From assembly GCA_039707655.1 (NCBI GenBank), contig CM077667.1, forward strand, positions 414,637,409 through 414,701,408: 64,000 nucleotides of DNA, in the 5' to 3' direction. Below are positions 1 through 10,614 of the stretch, in pieces. Every line of letters starts with the position of its first letter. Position 1 is the stretch's first letter. Source of the stretch: Elymus sibiricus. Its lineage: Eukaryota; Streptophyta; Magnoliopsida; Poales; Poaceae. A model generated the notes under the pieces. The model was given only the letters and a program-made list of their open reading frames with translations. It was not told the DNA's origin and searched no databases. A program made the translations under genes and the position numbers.

Positions 1-304
1 GGTTCTTGAGCTTATGCTCAGCTTCATGACAAGCTCAAGTTCATCGAAAACGGAGTCCTTATGCATCTTCTATGATGTTTTCGATGTTGGAGTTTTTGCC
101 GGTTCTTCATTGATAGAGGTTTCACATCTCTATACCATTGGCATTTTTATACTGCCTCTTCTTAAGAAAACCAGTCGCTGTTGGATAGCTCTTGTCGTCC
201 TGAATCCAACAAGCTTGAGTTTGCTCAATTCGGAGCTCATTTGCAGAAGTTATGGCAGTTCAGGTTTTCTTGCTTCCTTCTGTTTTCTGTGGAAGTTCAG
301 TGGT

Positions 305-640
305 ATGCAAGCGGTAGTACCGCTGGTGCCCACGGTAGTACCGCTTATGCGGTAGTACCACTGGGTACTACCGTCGCACTACCGCTTGAAGTTTCCCCGA
401 GCGTGCCGCTCTCTGTTGCCGGTTTGCATTTCACGACAGTAGCACGGTAGTACCGCTCTAGCGGTACTACCGCCCGTACTACCGCCGCCGCTACCGCTTG
501 CGGGGTTTCCTATGTGCTTGCTTCTGTTTCCATTTTACCCTAAGCGGTAGTACCGCTCCGGCGGCACTACCGTTGCACACTCAGTGTTTTTTTAGGCTTG
601 TGCGTGGTAGTACCGCTCCTAGGAGCGGTAGTACCGCTTT
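305..640. repeat. Array of short palindromes GCGGTAGTACCGC in U3
   Basis: About nine full or decayed copies of GCGGTA-G-TACCGC lie here, for example near 311, 331, 350, 446, 545, 605 and 625. Each copy is an inverted repeat with a 6-bp arm and a one-base centre, and some are back to back. The array is just upstream of the LTR TATA box, so it occupies the U3 region. Confidence 0.75.
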
Positions 641-680
641 ACTGCGGGCTGGGCAGATAACGGTTGGATTTTCCCCCACC

Positions 681-687
681 TATAAAA
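681..687 (+). promoter_or_regulatory. TATA box of the 1-1753 LTR
   Basis: TATAAAA sits between two purine/pyrimidine-rich blocks (CCCCCACC before, GGGGGGTC after). It is the only good TATA box in this LTR and fixes its plus orientation; transcription would start near 710-720. Confidence 0.65.
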
Positions 688-1215
688 GGGGGGTCTTCTT
701 CCCCTTTGCTCCCCATCCTTTGAGCAAGTTTTCCCCCACCATTGTTGACCTCTTGAAGCTTGCTATCTCTCAATCCCTCCAATGATTCTTGCTAGTTCTT
801 GAGGGAATAGAGAGAGGAGATCTAGATCCACATTTCCACCAATCACTTTCTCCTCTATGTGAGGGGAACCCCTTGGATCTAGTTCTTGGAGTTCTTGGTG
901 TTCTTCTTTGTTCTTCCTCTCATTTTCCTCCCTAGCATTAGTTGCTTTGGTGGGATTTGGGAGAGAAGGACTTGGGCACTCCGTGTGCCCTTTCCATTGC
1001 ATTTGGTGCATAGGTTTGAGTTCTCCACGGTGATACGTGGAAGTGAAGTTTGAGAAGCTTATTACTCTTGGGTGTTTGAGCACCCTAGAGCTTGTTCCTC
1101 TTGGGTGCCTTGGCGCCCTAGACGGTTGGTGGTGCCTCGGAGCTCAATCATTGTGGTGTATAGCTCCGGGCAAGCGTCGGGGTCTCCAATTAGGTTGTGG
1201 AGATTGCCCCGAGCA

Positions 1216-1325
1216 ATTTGTACGGGTACTGGTGAACCGCCCCCAAAGGTTGCCAAAGTGTACGGGTACCGGTGACCGCCCCCAAGGGTTGCCATTTGTA
1301 CGGGTTCGGTGACCGCCCTCAAGGG
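1216..1325. repeat. Three-copy tandem repeat in the LTR
   Basis: A unit of roughly 40 bp containing TACGGGT, GGTGACCGCC and CAAGGGT is repeated about three times, the last copy shortened. It lies between the TATA box and the 3' end of the LTR. No function is evident. Confidence 0.7.
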
Positions 1326-1753
1326 TCCCTTAGTGGAATCACGGCATCTTGCATTGTGCGAGGGCGTGAGGAGATTACGGTGGCCCTAGTGGCTTCTTGG
1401 GGAGCATTGTGCCTCCACACCGCTCCGAACGGAGATTAGCATCCGCAAGGGTGTGAACTTCGGGATACATCATCGTCTCCTCGTGCCTCGGTTATCTCTT
1501 ACCCGAGCCCTTTACTTATGCACTTTACTTTGTGATAGCCATATTGTTTGTTGCTATATATCTTGCTATCACTTAGTTGTTTATCTTGCATAGCATAAGT
1601 TGTTGGTGCACATAGGTGAGCCTAGTTGTTTTAGGTTTTGTGCTTGACATATTAAACATTAGTTTTATTCCGCATTTGTTCAAGCCTAAACCGTAATTAT
1701 TTTAAAGCGCCTATTCACCCCCCCCCCCTCTAGGCGACATCCACGTCCTTTCA

Positions 1754-4171
1754 CATAGTATTTGTGGCAAAACCACTGTTCATCATTGTTTACATGTTAC
1801 ACTAGATCATTGCACATCCTGGTACACTACCAGAGGCATTCATATAGAGTCATTTTGTATCGTTTTTATTGATTTGTAATATTGAGTTGTAAGTAAGTAA
1901 AAGTGTGATGATCATCATTATTAGAGCATTTTCCTAGTGAGTAAAGGATCGTGGAGACTATGATTCCCCCACAAGTCGGGATGAGACTCCGGACAAAAAA
2001 TAAAAAAAGGAGAAAAAATGGGCGAGGCCAAATGAGCCCACCATAAAAAAAGAGAAAAAGAGAAAAGGGGCAATGTTACTATCCTTTTCCACAATTGTGC
2101 TTCAAAGTAACACCATGTTCTTCATATAGAGAGTCTCCTGAGTTGTCATTTTTAAAAACTAGTGGGAATTTTTCATTATAAAACTTGGCTTGTATATTCC
2201 GATGATGGGCTTCCTCAAATGCCCGAGGTCTTCATGAGCAAGCAAGTTGGATGCACACCCACTTAGTTTCCATTGAGATTTCATATACTTATAGCTCTAG
2301 TGCATCCGTTGCATGGCAATCCCTACTCCTCGCATTGATAGTGATTGATGGGCATCTCCATAGTCGTTGATCCGCCTAGTTGATGCAAGACTTTCCTCCT
2401 TTTTCACTTCCCTTTGATCTCTACCACCGCACTCTATTCCAACTATATGCTATATCCATGTCTCATGCCATGTATTGCGTGAAGTTGAAAATGTTGAATC
2501 GCGTTAGAAGTACGATCCAATTGCCTGGTTTAACACCGGGGTGCTCATGATTTATACTTATGCAGTGAATATGGAGTCATGTCATGCTAATATGATAACA
2601 TGAGTTGGGATAACATTCTTTAAGGATTGTATATTTTGAAAAAGTAATGATTATGTTTCTTATGTTCATGGATACTATTATGTTGATATCAATTACTTCA
2701 TTGTTCTCAATATTTATTTATACCGGAAAGAGATTACATTATACACATGTTAGGAGCATTCAACATAAAAATTTCTCTTTTTATCATTTACCTACTTGAG
2801 GACGAGCAAGAATTAAGCTTGGGGATGCTGATACGTCTCCAACATATCTATAATTTTTTATTGATTCATGCTATTATATTATTAATCTTGGATACTTTAT
2901 ATGCAATTATATGTTATTTTATATCATTTTTAGGGACTAACCTACTAACCCAGTGCCCAATGTCAGTTTCTGTTTTTTGCGTGTTTTTGAATTTTTAGAA
3001 AATCAATACCAAACGAAGGCAAACATGATGAAACTTTACAGTGATTTTTTCTGCACCAAAAGATACCCTAGAATCTTCGGGAGGAGGCTAGAAGAACTAC
3101 GAGAGAGCCACGGGCTCACAGGGTGCGCCCTGGGGGGTAGGGCGCGCCCCCTGAGCTCGTGGGCCTCACGCAACTCCGTTTAACCTAATTACACTTCTAT
3201 ATATTCTCAAATATTTCCAAACCAACAAAGAGACACCCAAAACACTTTTTCCGCTGCCGCAAGCCTCTGTTCTTCCGTGATCCCATCTGGAGACCTTTTC
3301 TGGTACTCTGTCGGAGGGGGAATCGATCACGGAGGCCATCTACATCAACCTTGCTGACTCGATGATGATGTGTGAGTAGTTCACCACAGACCTACGGGTC
3401 CATAGCTAGTAGCTAGATGGCTTCTTATTCTCTCTTTGATCTTCAATATCATGTTCTCCTCGATCTTCTTGGAGATCTATCCGATGTAATCTTCTTTTGC
3501 GGTGTGTTTGTTGGGATCCGATGAATTGTGGGTTTATGATCAGATTATTCATTGAAAGTAACCGAGCCTTTTCCAGACTTTATTATGCATGATTGTTATA
3601 GCTTTGTATTTCTCTCTGATCTATCTGTCTGGTTTGGCCAACTAAATTGATTTATCTTCACCGGGAGAGGTGCATTGTAGTGGGTTCAATCTTGCGGTGC
3701 TCTATATCCCAGTGACAGAAGGGGACAAGACATGTATTTGTATTGTTGCCATTAACGATAAAACGACGGGGTCTGAACATATTGTTTGTCTTACTTTGCC
3801 TACATCATGTCATTTTGCTTAATGCGTTACTCTGTTTGTCAACTTAATACCATAGATGCAGGCATGAGTTGGTCAATTGGTGGAGTAATAGTAGTAGATA
3901 CAGGATCATTTCGGTCTACTTGTCACGGATGTGATGCTTATATACATGATCATTGCCATGAATAATATTATAACTATGCACTTTTCTATCAATTGTCCAA
4001 CAGTAATTTGTTTACTCACTGTATGCTATGTGTTCGAGAGAGAAGCCTCTAGTGAAAACTATGGCCCCCATGTCTATTTAATCATATTGCTAAAATCCAA
4101 AAATACCTTGCTGCAATTTATTACTTTCTTTTTACTTTTCCTTTTTATTTATCTATCACTATCAGAATTAA
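1754..4171 (+). mobile_element. G0: 3' end of a gypsy element with truncated 3' LTR
   Basis: 1754-2828 is the non-coding 3' internal region shared with G3 (reverse complement of about 25610-26680). It ends in the polypurine tract AAGCTTGGGGATGC, next to an LTR beginning TGATACGTCTCC at 2829. The LTR aligns with the G1 5' LTR up to ATCAGAATTAA at about 4170, where homology stops, so roughly the last 200 bp are missing. A TATA-like TCTATATATT lies at about 3197. No coding sequence of this element is in the window; its left part is cut by the LTR ending at 1753. Group: Athila-like, Sabrina/Fatima/WHAM type. Confidence 0.8.
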
Positions 4172-4549
4172 GCTTTGGCGAGATGTCAAATGACCACCCA
4201 TGCGAAGAACGGTTGGTCGCATGGAAGGCCGTCGAACGATGTGTCGTCTGTAGCTAACCTTCATCTGTTCATTAAGAAAAGGGGGAAATTGTTTTGCAGG
4301 GACATAAAGGGCAGACGGGCGTTGAAACGGGCAGTCCTGATCGCCCAAAATGCCATCGAGCGTTAGGGAGGCGAAGGTCCTGGCTGAAGGACTTCATACG
4401 ACCAGCCAAGCGACCGGCCACGCTTGTATGGAACGCCATCAATCGTGATTTCTTTCTGATTCTTAACGGAATTTTGCCCGATTGCATTTGGTTTGTTTCC
4501 ATATCTTTTTAACTTCCTTATCTTGTCAAAACCTACACCCCTAACCTCT

Positions 4550-4558
4550 TATATATAG
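4550..4558 (+). promoter_or_regulatory. TATA box upstream of the orphan ORF
   Basis: TATATATAG lies 79 bp before the ATG at 4637. The intervening leader is A/C/T-rich and has no upstream ATG. The stretch 4172-4549 before it holds no coding sequence that I recognise. Confidence 0.55.
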
Positions 4559-4636
4559 AGCAATAGCCTCCTTCTTCATCAAAGCTAACAAATCAATCTA
4601 GCCCAAGTCTTCTTTAGTTTTGAAGTGCAAGAAGCG

Positions 4637-5215
4637 ATGGCTCGTTCATGGGATGAGAGGGAAACCTCCTCTCGGGAGGAGGAGGATCTGGAGCAACAGG
4701 GGTGCTACTCTCCAGCAAGCAAGAGGGAGAGGACCCATCGCGTACGCGATTGGTCTCCCTCCTCCCAGGATGAGCCCAAAGAGGAAGAAATCTTTCAGGT
4801 TGAGTACGAGGAAGAAGAGAAGAAGCCGGAGGCAATCCCCATCAAGTCCCTCGAGGTCATCACCACCGGCAACCGCCTTGAGTTCGTCAAGGACACCACC
4901 ATCATCAAAGGCAAGTGCAGTTTCACCAACTACACTATCCATGAACCGATGGGGGGGTCCGGAGAGATCGACCCCAAGGCACACAAGATGCACACTATTG
5001 GTGCACACATATCTGTAGGAGGACGCAAGAGGGGATGCTTCGTCAACCCTGCTTCAACCGAACAAAATAAGGCACAAGAAGGTGAAAACCCTAAAGCTGG
5101 AAATAAAGTTTTAACTGAGAAAATCAAGATGATGGAGGTGGCACTAGCCGCCAAAATTCGTGATGCATTGGATACGAGCCTAAGGATCATCGCCAACCAA
5201 GATAACATGTTATGA
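4637..5215 (+). CDS. Uncharacterised 192-aa charged protein
   Basis: An uninterrupted ORF begins at the first ATG after a well-placed TATA box, about 50 bases downstream of the expected transcription start. Residues 1-65 are rich in Glu, Arg and Ser and contain EYEEEEKKPE. The middle part (about 70-130) reads like a folded domain with FVKDTTIIKGKCSFTNYTIH and a Gly-rich turn. The last 50 residues are Lys-rich and look helical. I see no known motif, signal peptide or membrane segment. The flanks are repetitive, and about 140 bp after the stop there is a purine run AAGATTTGGGGGA, so it may be the only ORF of an uncatalogued retroelement. It could equally be a host orphan gene. The open frame in a decayed neighbourhood is the main evidence that it is real. 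Confidence 0.5.
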   Translation: MARSWDERETSSREEEDLEQQGCYSPASKRERTHRVRDWSPSSQDEPKEEEIFQVEYEEEEKKPEAIPIKSLEVITTGNRLEFVKDTTIIKGKCSFTNYTIHEPMGGSGEIDPKAHKMHTIGAHISVGGRKRGCFVNPASTEQNKAQEGENPKAGNKVLTEKIKMMEVALAAKIRDALDTSLRIIANQDNML

Positions 5216-6050
5216 ATTTATCGCTCTCGCATCAACTCACATCAAAGATTTGGAGGTCGCCAACAAGATCCTGATGCACTCACCGTTACACTAGCGCACC
5301 GGCGGAGGAAAGCACCGGTATAAATAAAAAAGGAGACTAAATGAATCCAACAGGCTTAGCATGTTAAGATTTGGGGGATTTTGAGGCCCTTTTGTATCCC
5401 TTATTGTTTTTCTAGTTCGTTTTGATTACATAGTTGCTTTTCTTATGTTTGAATAAATGAGGACAATCATGCTTTCTTGATAGAGAGAAGAATCTTATCC
5501 AAATAGGTCATGGATGATTAGATGAATGGTCTATTGTGCTTTTGTTGCTTGAATTTGTTTGCATGTAGACTTTGCTTGCATGCCCAATATTTTTGCCCAT
5601 TGATGATGATAAAAAGTCTTCCACATCATTAGTATCGATCGAAAAGTAGAGGTCGACAACTTGACGGGATAAGCAGCGCTTGTTTCATATTTTAATGGCT
5701 ACCTCGTGAAGAGCTGCAAATTGATGATCCAGGGATGAAATAGAACAAGTTCTATGCATGGCAAAAATAAGATAGTAGTAAAGAACTGAATTGTGAAAAA
5801 AAAATAGATGTCAATAAAGAGCATATCTTTTCATGTCACGCCTCTAAAAAGGGGAAAAGATAATTTGGTGACCGTTGCCACGCCCGCAACTGACAACCAT
5901 GGCCCAGGCAAAAAAACGTCTCTCCCACGCTTTCCATCCAACGCTGGTCCTGCTTCCCGCGCCGCATTCATGCCAGCCCAAAACATGCATCTACCGGCAT
6001 TGAAGAAGATTGACGTGACCATACAGGAGGGTGACGCTGATGGACGCGAC
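5216..6050. other. Non-coding stretch, nothing identified
   Basis: An AT-rich part with a purine run near 5370 and a polyadenylation-like AATAAA at 5452 is followed by GC-richer sequence from 5870 that continues, after removal of the solo LTR, into 7576. I find no gene, terminal repeat or RNA gene. Confidence 0.4.
6046..6050. repeat. Target-site duplication, left copy (GCGAC)
   Basis: GCGAC directly precedes the solo LTR and is repeated at 7571-7575 directly after it. The five-base length is typical of LTR retrotransposon integration. Confidence 0.88.
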
Positions 6051-7570
6051 TGATAACCCACAAGTGTAGGGGATCGTTTCTAGCCTTTTTCGATAAGTAA
6101 GAGTGTCGAACCCAACGAGGAGCTAAAGGTAGAACAAATATTCCCTCAAGTTCTATCGACCACCGATACAACTCTACGCACGCTAATGCTTGCTTTACCT
6201 AGAACAAGTATGAAACTACTTTGTAGGTGATAGGATAGTTTGCACGAATAAAACTAGAAGTACTTTGCGGGAAATAAAACTACGAGTAAAAAGCAAGATA
6301 ATGAAAGTTAGTTGTTTAGTAGAAAGCTTTTGTCAAACAAGAAGGTTATTTGTCCCTAGGCAATTGATAACTAGACCGGTAATCATTCTTGCAATTTTAC
6401 ATGAGGGAGAGGCATGACCTAACATACTTTCTCTACTTGGATCATATGCACTTATGATTGGAACTCTAGCAAGCATCCGCAACTACTAAAGATCATTAAG
6501 GTAAAACCCAACCATAGCATTAAGTATCAAGTCCTCTTTACTCCCATATGCAACAACCCACCTACTCGGGTTTATGCTTCTGTCACTCAAGCAACCCACC
6601 ATAGGCAAATCATGAACACATTGCAACACCCTACAGCGAGGAACCCTCACGTTTGCGCGAGACGGAGGGCACCATAGGACAGTACCATAATAAAATATAC
6701 AATCATACCAACCACGATCATCAATTAGCCCATAGGACAAAGCGGATCTACTCAAACCTCATAGGATAGCCATATATCATTGGGAAATAGTATATGGAGT
6801 TGAGCACCATGTTTAAGTAGATATTACAGCGGGGAGAAGGGGAGTTACACCGCTGCATAGAGGGGGAGAGAGTTGGTGTTGACGGCGGCGAAGTTGTTGG
6901 AGTAGATCGTCGTCACAATGCTTGCCCCGGCGGCGTTCCGGCGCCACCGGGAGAGAGGGGGAGAGAGCCCCCTCCTTCTTCTTCTTCCTTGGCCTCCCCC
7001 CTAGATGGGAGGAGAGTTCTCCCTCTGGTCCATGGCCGCCATGGCAGCGGAGGGGCAGGAGCCCCTCCTAGATTGGATCTCCCTCTCTGTTCTCTTCTGT
7101 TTCACGTTCCTATTTTCTGGCCAAAAACCGTTTCTTATATTTCCGGAGATCCGTAACTCCGATCGGGCTGAAATTTTGAGGGGATTTTTATCCAAAAATT
7201 AGCTTCCTTTCGGCCAAAGGAGAGCTCCAACCAACATACGAGGTGAGCACAACCCACCAGGGCGCGCCTGGGCCCCCTAGTCGCGCCCTGGTATCTTGTG
7301 GGGGCTGTGGGCCTCCGATTGCGTTGATTCCACTTCTCAAAATTCACAAATATTTCAAAAAAAATCTCCGTAAATTTTTATCGCGTTTGGACTTCGTTTG
7401 ATATGGATATTCTGCGAAACAAAAAACATGCAACAAACAGGAACTGGCACTGGACACTGGATCAATAGGTTAGTCCAATAAATCATATAAAATGTTGCCA
7501 AAAATATATGAAAGTTGTATAATATTGGCATGAAACAATAAAAAATTATAGATACAACGGAGACGTATCA
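6051..7570 (-). mobile_element. Solo LTR of a gypsy element, with GCGAC target duplication
   Basis: The segment starts TGATAACCCACAAG and ends GAGACGTATCA, so it has TG...CA ends. GCGAC is present at both 6046-6050 and 7571-7575. No primer site, coding sequence or second LTR is present, which defines a solo LTR left by recombination between the two LTRs. The start resembles the LTR piece at 21435 (both have a TGTAGGGGATCG string) and the end resembles the G elements. By that comparison it reads on the minus strand (TGATACGTCTCC at the 7570 end). Length is 1520 bp. Confidence 0.88.
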
Positions 7571-7575
7571 GCGAC
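7571..7575. repeat. Target-site duplication, right copy (GCGAC)
   Basis: This matches 6046-6050 exactly. Together the two copies show that 6050 and 7576 were adjacent before insertion. Confidence 0.88.
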
Positions 7576-7685
7576 CTCTCGGGCGTCGTCGCTTCAATGC
7601 AGACGTCGCATCCCAAGAAACCAACTCCGGCTGCTGCGCCACATTGAAGCGGGCCGGCTGTCCCTTGGCATGGCCTGGTCATGGC

Positions 7686-7693
7686 TATTTAAG
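7686..7693 (+). promoter_or_regulatory. TATA-like TATTTAAG before a broken ORF
   Basis: TATTTAAG lies 85 bp before the ATG at 7771. The same octamer at 10010 lies 99 bp before the ATG at 10109, so two neighbouring small gene-like units share this layout. Confidence 0.5.
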
Positions 7694-7770
7694 TTGTGCA
7701 GCGATGATGCGCACATCCACACTTCATCCTCTCAGCCCTTCCTCCTCCCCGAGCATCTCCAACTCCGTCA

Positions 7771-8007
7771 ATGCCAAAGTTATAGTTCTCCGCGCCGGCA
7801 GGCGGCGGCAATTCTTTGTCAGGCGGCTCTTGGTGCCGCTGCCCTCGCTCTCCGGGCCCCTTGGCATCCACGGTGGCCGGATCCTTCGGCAAGGTGAAGA
7901 TCATCATCTCCTCCGGTGACAAAGAGGACCAGGTGTCGCCACAAGAGGAACAACAGTTGGGCCTATTCACAGAGGATGCTCTCACAGACGAGGAATTCGT
8001 TCACTAG
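7771..8007 (+). pseudogene. Broken small ORF with acidic C-terminus
   Basis: From the ATG at 7771 a frame runs to TAG at 8005-8007, with one stop (TAG) at codon 5 (7783-7785). The rest of the frame is open and encodes a Gly/Ser-rich start, KVKIIISSG in the middle and a Glu/Asp/Gln-rich end (DALTDEEF). It has a TATA-like box at the usual distance. It looks like one of the many repeated grass genes carried by small DNA transposons. I cannot name it, and the early stop makes expression of a full product unlikely. Confidence 0.45.
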
Positions 8008-8040
8008 ATGGAGCTCATGACAGAGTGAACGCTCCATTAG

Positions 8041-8497
8041 ATGGTCCCAGCGCCACCCTCACCACCGTGTGCGGTCAAAGAGGAGCAACCGTCCCTGCCT
8101 CACTACAGTGTGAAGCAGGAGTCGGCAGGTGAAACAGGAGCCCCCCCCCCCCCCCCCCCCGCACAATCACAACAGTGTCTAGATCGTACATCGCGTCAGG
8201 GAGGAACCGCCATCAATGGCACGCAATTACGGCGTCCAAATAGGGTGCCGCATGAAGGAGGAGTCGGCGTCACCTCCGGCGCACAGCCGCTACGCCTGTA
8301 TTGACGGGCCTGCATCGCCGCCCCGCCGTAACCGTTGCAGGCAATTTGTCAAGGACGAGTTGCCGCCCACGATCACCAATGTCGGTATCGTGGTTTGCGG
8401 GTATCCACTAACTCGTCTACGCGTAGGCCACCGTGGCCCTCTTGCCGGGAAGGAACCGGGTGGACACCCGGCAAGGCAAACCATTTCTCTCCATTGA
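8041..8497 (+). pseudogene. Decayed repeats of a Lys/Glu-Pro-rich coding sequence
   Basis: Several frames hold related fragments: VKEEQPSLP near 8070, VKQESAG near 8110, MKEESASPP near 8252 and VKDELPPT near 8350. The shared VK(E/D)E core suggests a coding repeat now split by indels, one of them a run of about 18 C at 8143-8160. No known enzyme domain is visible. From 8498 to 9000 I see no gene. Confidence 0.35.
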
Positions 8498-9022
8498 GAT
8501 GTAATAGCATCAAGATGAAGAGATTTCCAAGCAGGTCAATAATAAAGCTAAGTTCAGATATCCTGGACTTCCACACCAATAAGAAGTCAGACACCAGGGA
8601 GAAGTTTGTTCACCATAACCTATGGAACAATTCCATCACCCCTGGAATGCACGGCAACCTGATCTACATCGGCAAGCGGTGACAGTTCTCCACCACACAG
8701 TCCGTGAACCCCCACTCACTGAGATGCGTGGCCCAACAACGTCACATCCAGCAGGTCTTTATTTGCAAATGGCATGCATGTTGGTGACTTGGTAGGGTGG
8801 TGGTGACAAATATCATGATTCACCATGTTATTACCACATGCTCGACGCCTACTCTGGTGCGTGGCGTGGTAACAACTGGTAGTTACACCACCCAACATAA
8901 AGTCGCAGGGGTTCGTTCCCGGGGTCAAGAGGGGAATGACACCCTAACAGAGGCATTAAACGCTTTTGTCCTCATCCTTCAGAGTTAAGTAGACCTTACT
9001 GTAGCCACTATGGTAACCCCTT

Positions 9023-9458
9023 GAGCTATAAAAGGAGGGACAGGCTCCTGTGAGAAAGGTCGACACTTTGGGTAGGCAAACACATAGTACGTAGCGCGCC
9101 ATTTCCTTTTTCCGCCACCACAGAGACGGTCGTCGGGCGCCGTCAAGGCGGCGAGCTCGCCAAGATCGGCGAGGAATGGTCGGTTAGCGACTCCTCCGCC
9201 AAAGCCGACAGGGGCAAGACTGCCGCCAGGGCTCTGTGGGCGCTGTCGGCATTGGCCGCGCCGGCTCTCCGCACCGTGCAGGAGGGAATGGTGCGGCTCC
9301 TCCGCGAGTGTCAGGCTGCAGCTAGACAAGGTTACTGCGGCCCACTAGTGCCCTACCGCCGTTGGAGGGACAACGATAAGGACGACACGGGCAGCAACAT
9401 CGGTGCGGAGGGGCAGGGCAGCCACGCGTACAAGGTGGTCGTCTGGTACAAGCAGTAG
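9023..9458 (+). pseudogene. TATA box and downstream ORF remnant at the end of a small transposon
   Basis: TATAAAAGGAGG begins at 9027. A GC-rich stretch at 9110-9458 can be read in one frame to TAG at 9456, with an Ala/Arg-rich helix-like part (LRTVQEGMVRLLREC) and a polar end finishing in VVVWYKQ. No good ATG lies near the TATA box. It precedes the terminal repeat at 9670-9682, so it was probably carried by that transposon. Confidence 0.3.
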
Positions 9459-9669
9459 TTTTTTTTAATTTTCAGTAAAATGTCTGAAATATGGTTAGTT
9501 TATGTAAATTATGACCGAAGTTGAATGAATTCCGTCGTGTTTGAATAAATTTTATCCGGTTTATTCAAATCAGGTTTGAAATGTATGCGGCTAGCTTTTG
9601 ATGGCCGACTCTTCGTGTCTGCGGACTGGTTTTTGTGTCTACGCGCGGACGGGGCGTCCGGTTTGGGAT

Positions 9670-9682
9670 GTTGGAGATGCCC
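9670..9682. mobile_element. Right terminus of a PIF/Harbinger-like element, TTA target copy
   Basis: GTTGGAGATGCCC is the inverse of the GGGCATCTCCAAC start seen in grass PIF/Harbinger elements, and TTA, their preferred target trinucleotide, follows at 9683-9685. I did not find the left end; the element may extend through 7576-9669. Confidence 0.45.
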
Positions 9683-9691
9683 TTATGTATA

Positions 9692-10611
9692 AGAGCATCT
9701 ACAACCGGACCTCTCAAACCCGCCTCATACGCCCGGGCAGGCCGCCCGGTCACTGCCCGGTCACTTTTTTTTTACCCAGACGGGCCTCTCAAACAGCCCT
9801 CAAACGTCCGGGCTGACCGGCACCCCCCATATCCAGCCCAAATATGGGGCGGATATGGGGGCGCCCGGGCACGCCCGGGCACGTCGGACTGACGAACGGG
9901 GCCCAGCCGGAAACGCCCGCCAACCCGGCGGTCCGAAGGTCGTCTCCTCCGCCGGACCGGTCACGCCGCGTGTCGCAGCTCCGGCGGGCCGCGTAGTGCA
10001 TTGCCCGACTATTTAAGTGCACCGGCGGACCCCGAAACCCTACATCCATATCTTCCTCCTCATCCTGTCCGCCGCCGCCGCCAGTTTCCACTTGACCCAT
10101 CCGCAACCATGCCCCCACGCCGCCGGGTGAGGAGCCAGCCGTTCCTGACGCCGGAGCGCCGCCTCGAGCTCCTTGAGCGGATCCTGAATAGGCGCGAAGC
10201 CCGGATCGCCGCGGAGCTACCTCCGGATGTAGTGGATCCGGAGGAGTTGGAGGTGGAGGAGGAGGATGAAGAGGTGGAGGAGGAGGGGGATGAGCCGGGG
10301 GAGGAGGATGTGGGGGACGCTGACGACGGGGATCTCCGGGCGGAGCAGCAGGCCATCCTCCATTCCCTCCGGGTGAACCGGAGCCCTCCTCCCCGCCCGT
10401 TCAGCCGGCGCCCGGCTCCGTCGTCGTGGACATCACCGACGACGAAGAGTAGCTAGGGTAGTACGTATGATTTACTTTGCATGCTTTTGTATGGATGTAG
10501 GGGATGAAATTTGAGAGATGCGGATGCAGATTGAGCAATTTGAGGAGTGCCCGGTCAGTGCCCGCGGGCGTTTGAGGGGCCGGATCTGTCATATCCCGCT
10601 ATAGATGCTCT
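9692..10611 (+). mobile_element. Small DNA transposon (PIF/Harbinger-like) upstream of actin
   Basis: It is bounded by AGAGCATCT (9692) and AGATGCTCT (10603-10611), inverted repeats with some further similarity inward. ATA flanks both ends (9689-9691 and 10612-10614). Moving the boundary one base gives TAA on the left and TAT on the right, so the trinucleotide is consistent with the TWA preference but not decisive. The interior is GC-rich, has a TATTTAAG box at 10010 and one acidic ORF, and encodes no transposase, so it would be non-autonomous. Confidence 0.6.
10109..10456 (+). CDS. Acidic 115-aa ORF carried by the small transposon
   Basis: The ATG at 10109 lies 99 bp after TATTTAAG. Residues 1-45 are basic and include PERRLELLERILNRREARIAAEL, which looks like an amphipathic helix; about 50-85 is a long Glu/Asp run. 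Near the 3' end, a different frame reads VVDITDDEE and stops at 10450-10452, an ending that suits the acidic theme better, so a one-base shift near 10400 may have moved the true end. No catalytic motif is visible. Accessory proteins of Harbinger elements (Myb/NAM-like ORF1) often end in acidic tails, but similarity here is too weak to assign. Confidence 0.4.
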   Translation: MPPRRRVRSQPFLTPERRLELLERILNRREARIAAELPPDVVDPEELEVEEEDEEVEEEGDEPGEEDVGDADDGDLRAEQQAILHSLRVNRSPPPRPFSRRPAPSSWTSPTTKSS

Positions 10612-10614
10612 ATA

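Larger units (their letters stand above)
1..1753 (+). mobile_element. LTR of a copia-type (SIRE/Maximus-like) retrotransposon, 3' part
   Basis: The segment ends in a C-rich stretch, CTCTAGGCGACATCC, then CCTTTCA, as Triticeae copia LTRs of the SIRE/Maximus kind do. It interrupts gypsy sequence that starts at 1754 with CATAGTATTTGTGGC, a string matching (reverse complement) the 3' non-coding part of G3 near 26670. CATAG is therefore the likely target-site copy on this side. The left end lies outside the window, so a solo LTR and the 3' LTR of a full element cannot be told apart. Orientation follows the TATA box at 681. No coding sequence is visible. The family name is from memory of LTR ends and is the weakest part of the call. 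Confidence 0.6.

Noticed and set aside
305..640. Possible CRISPR-like array
   Set aside because: Units are short palindromes with irregular spacing inside a plant LTR.
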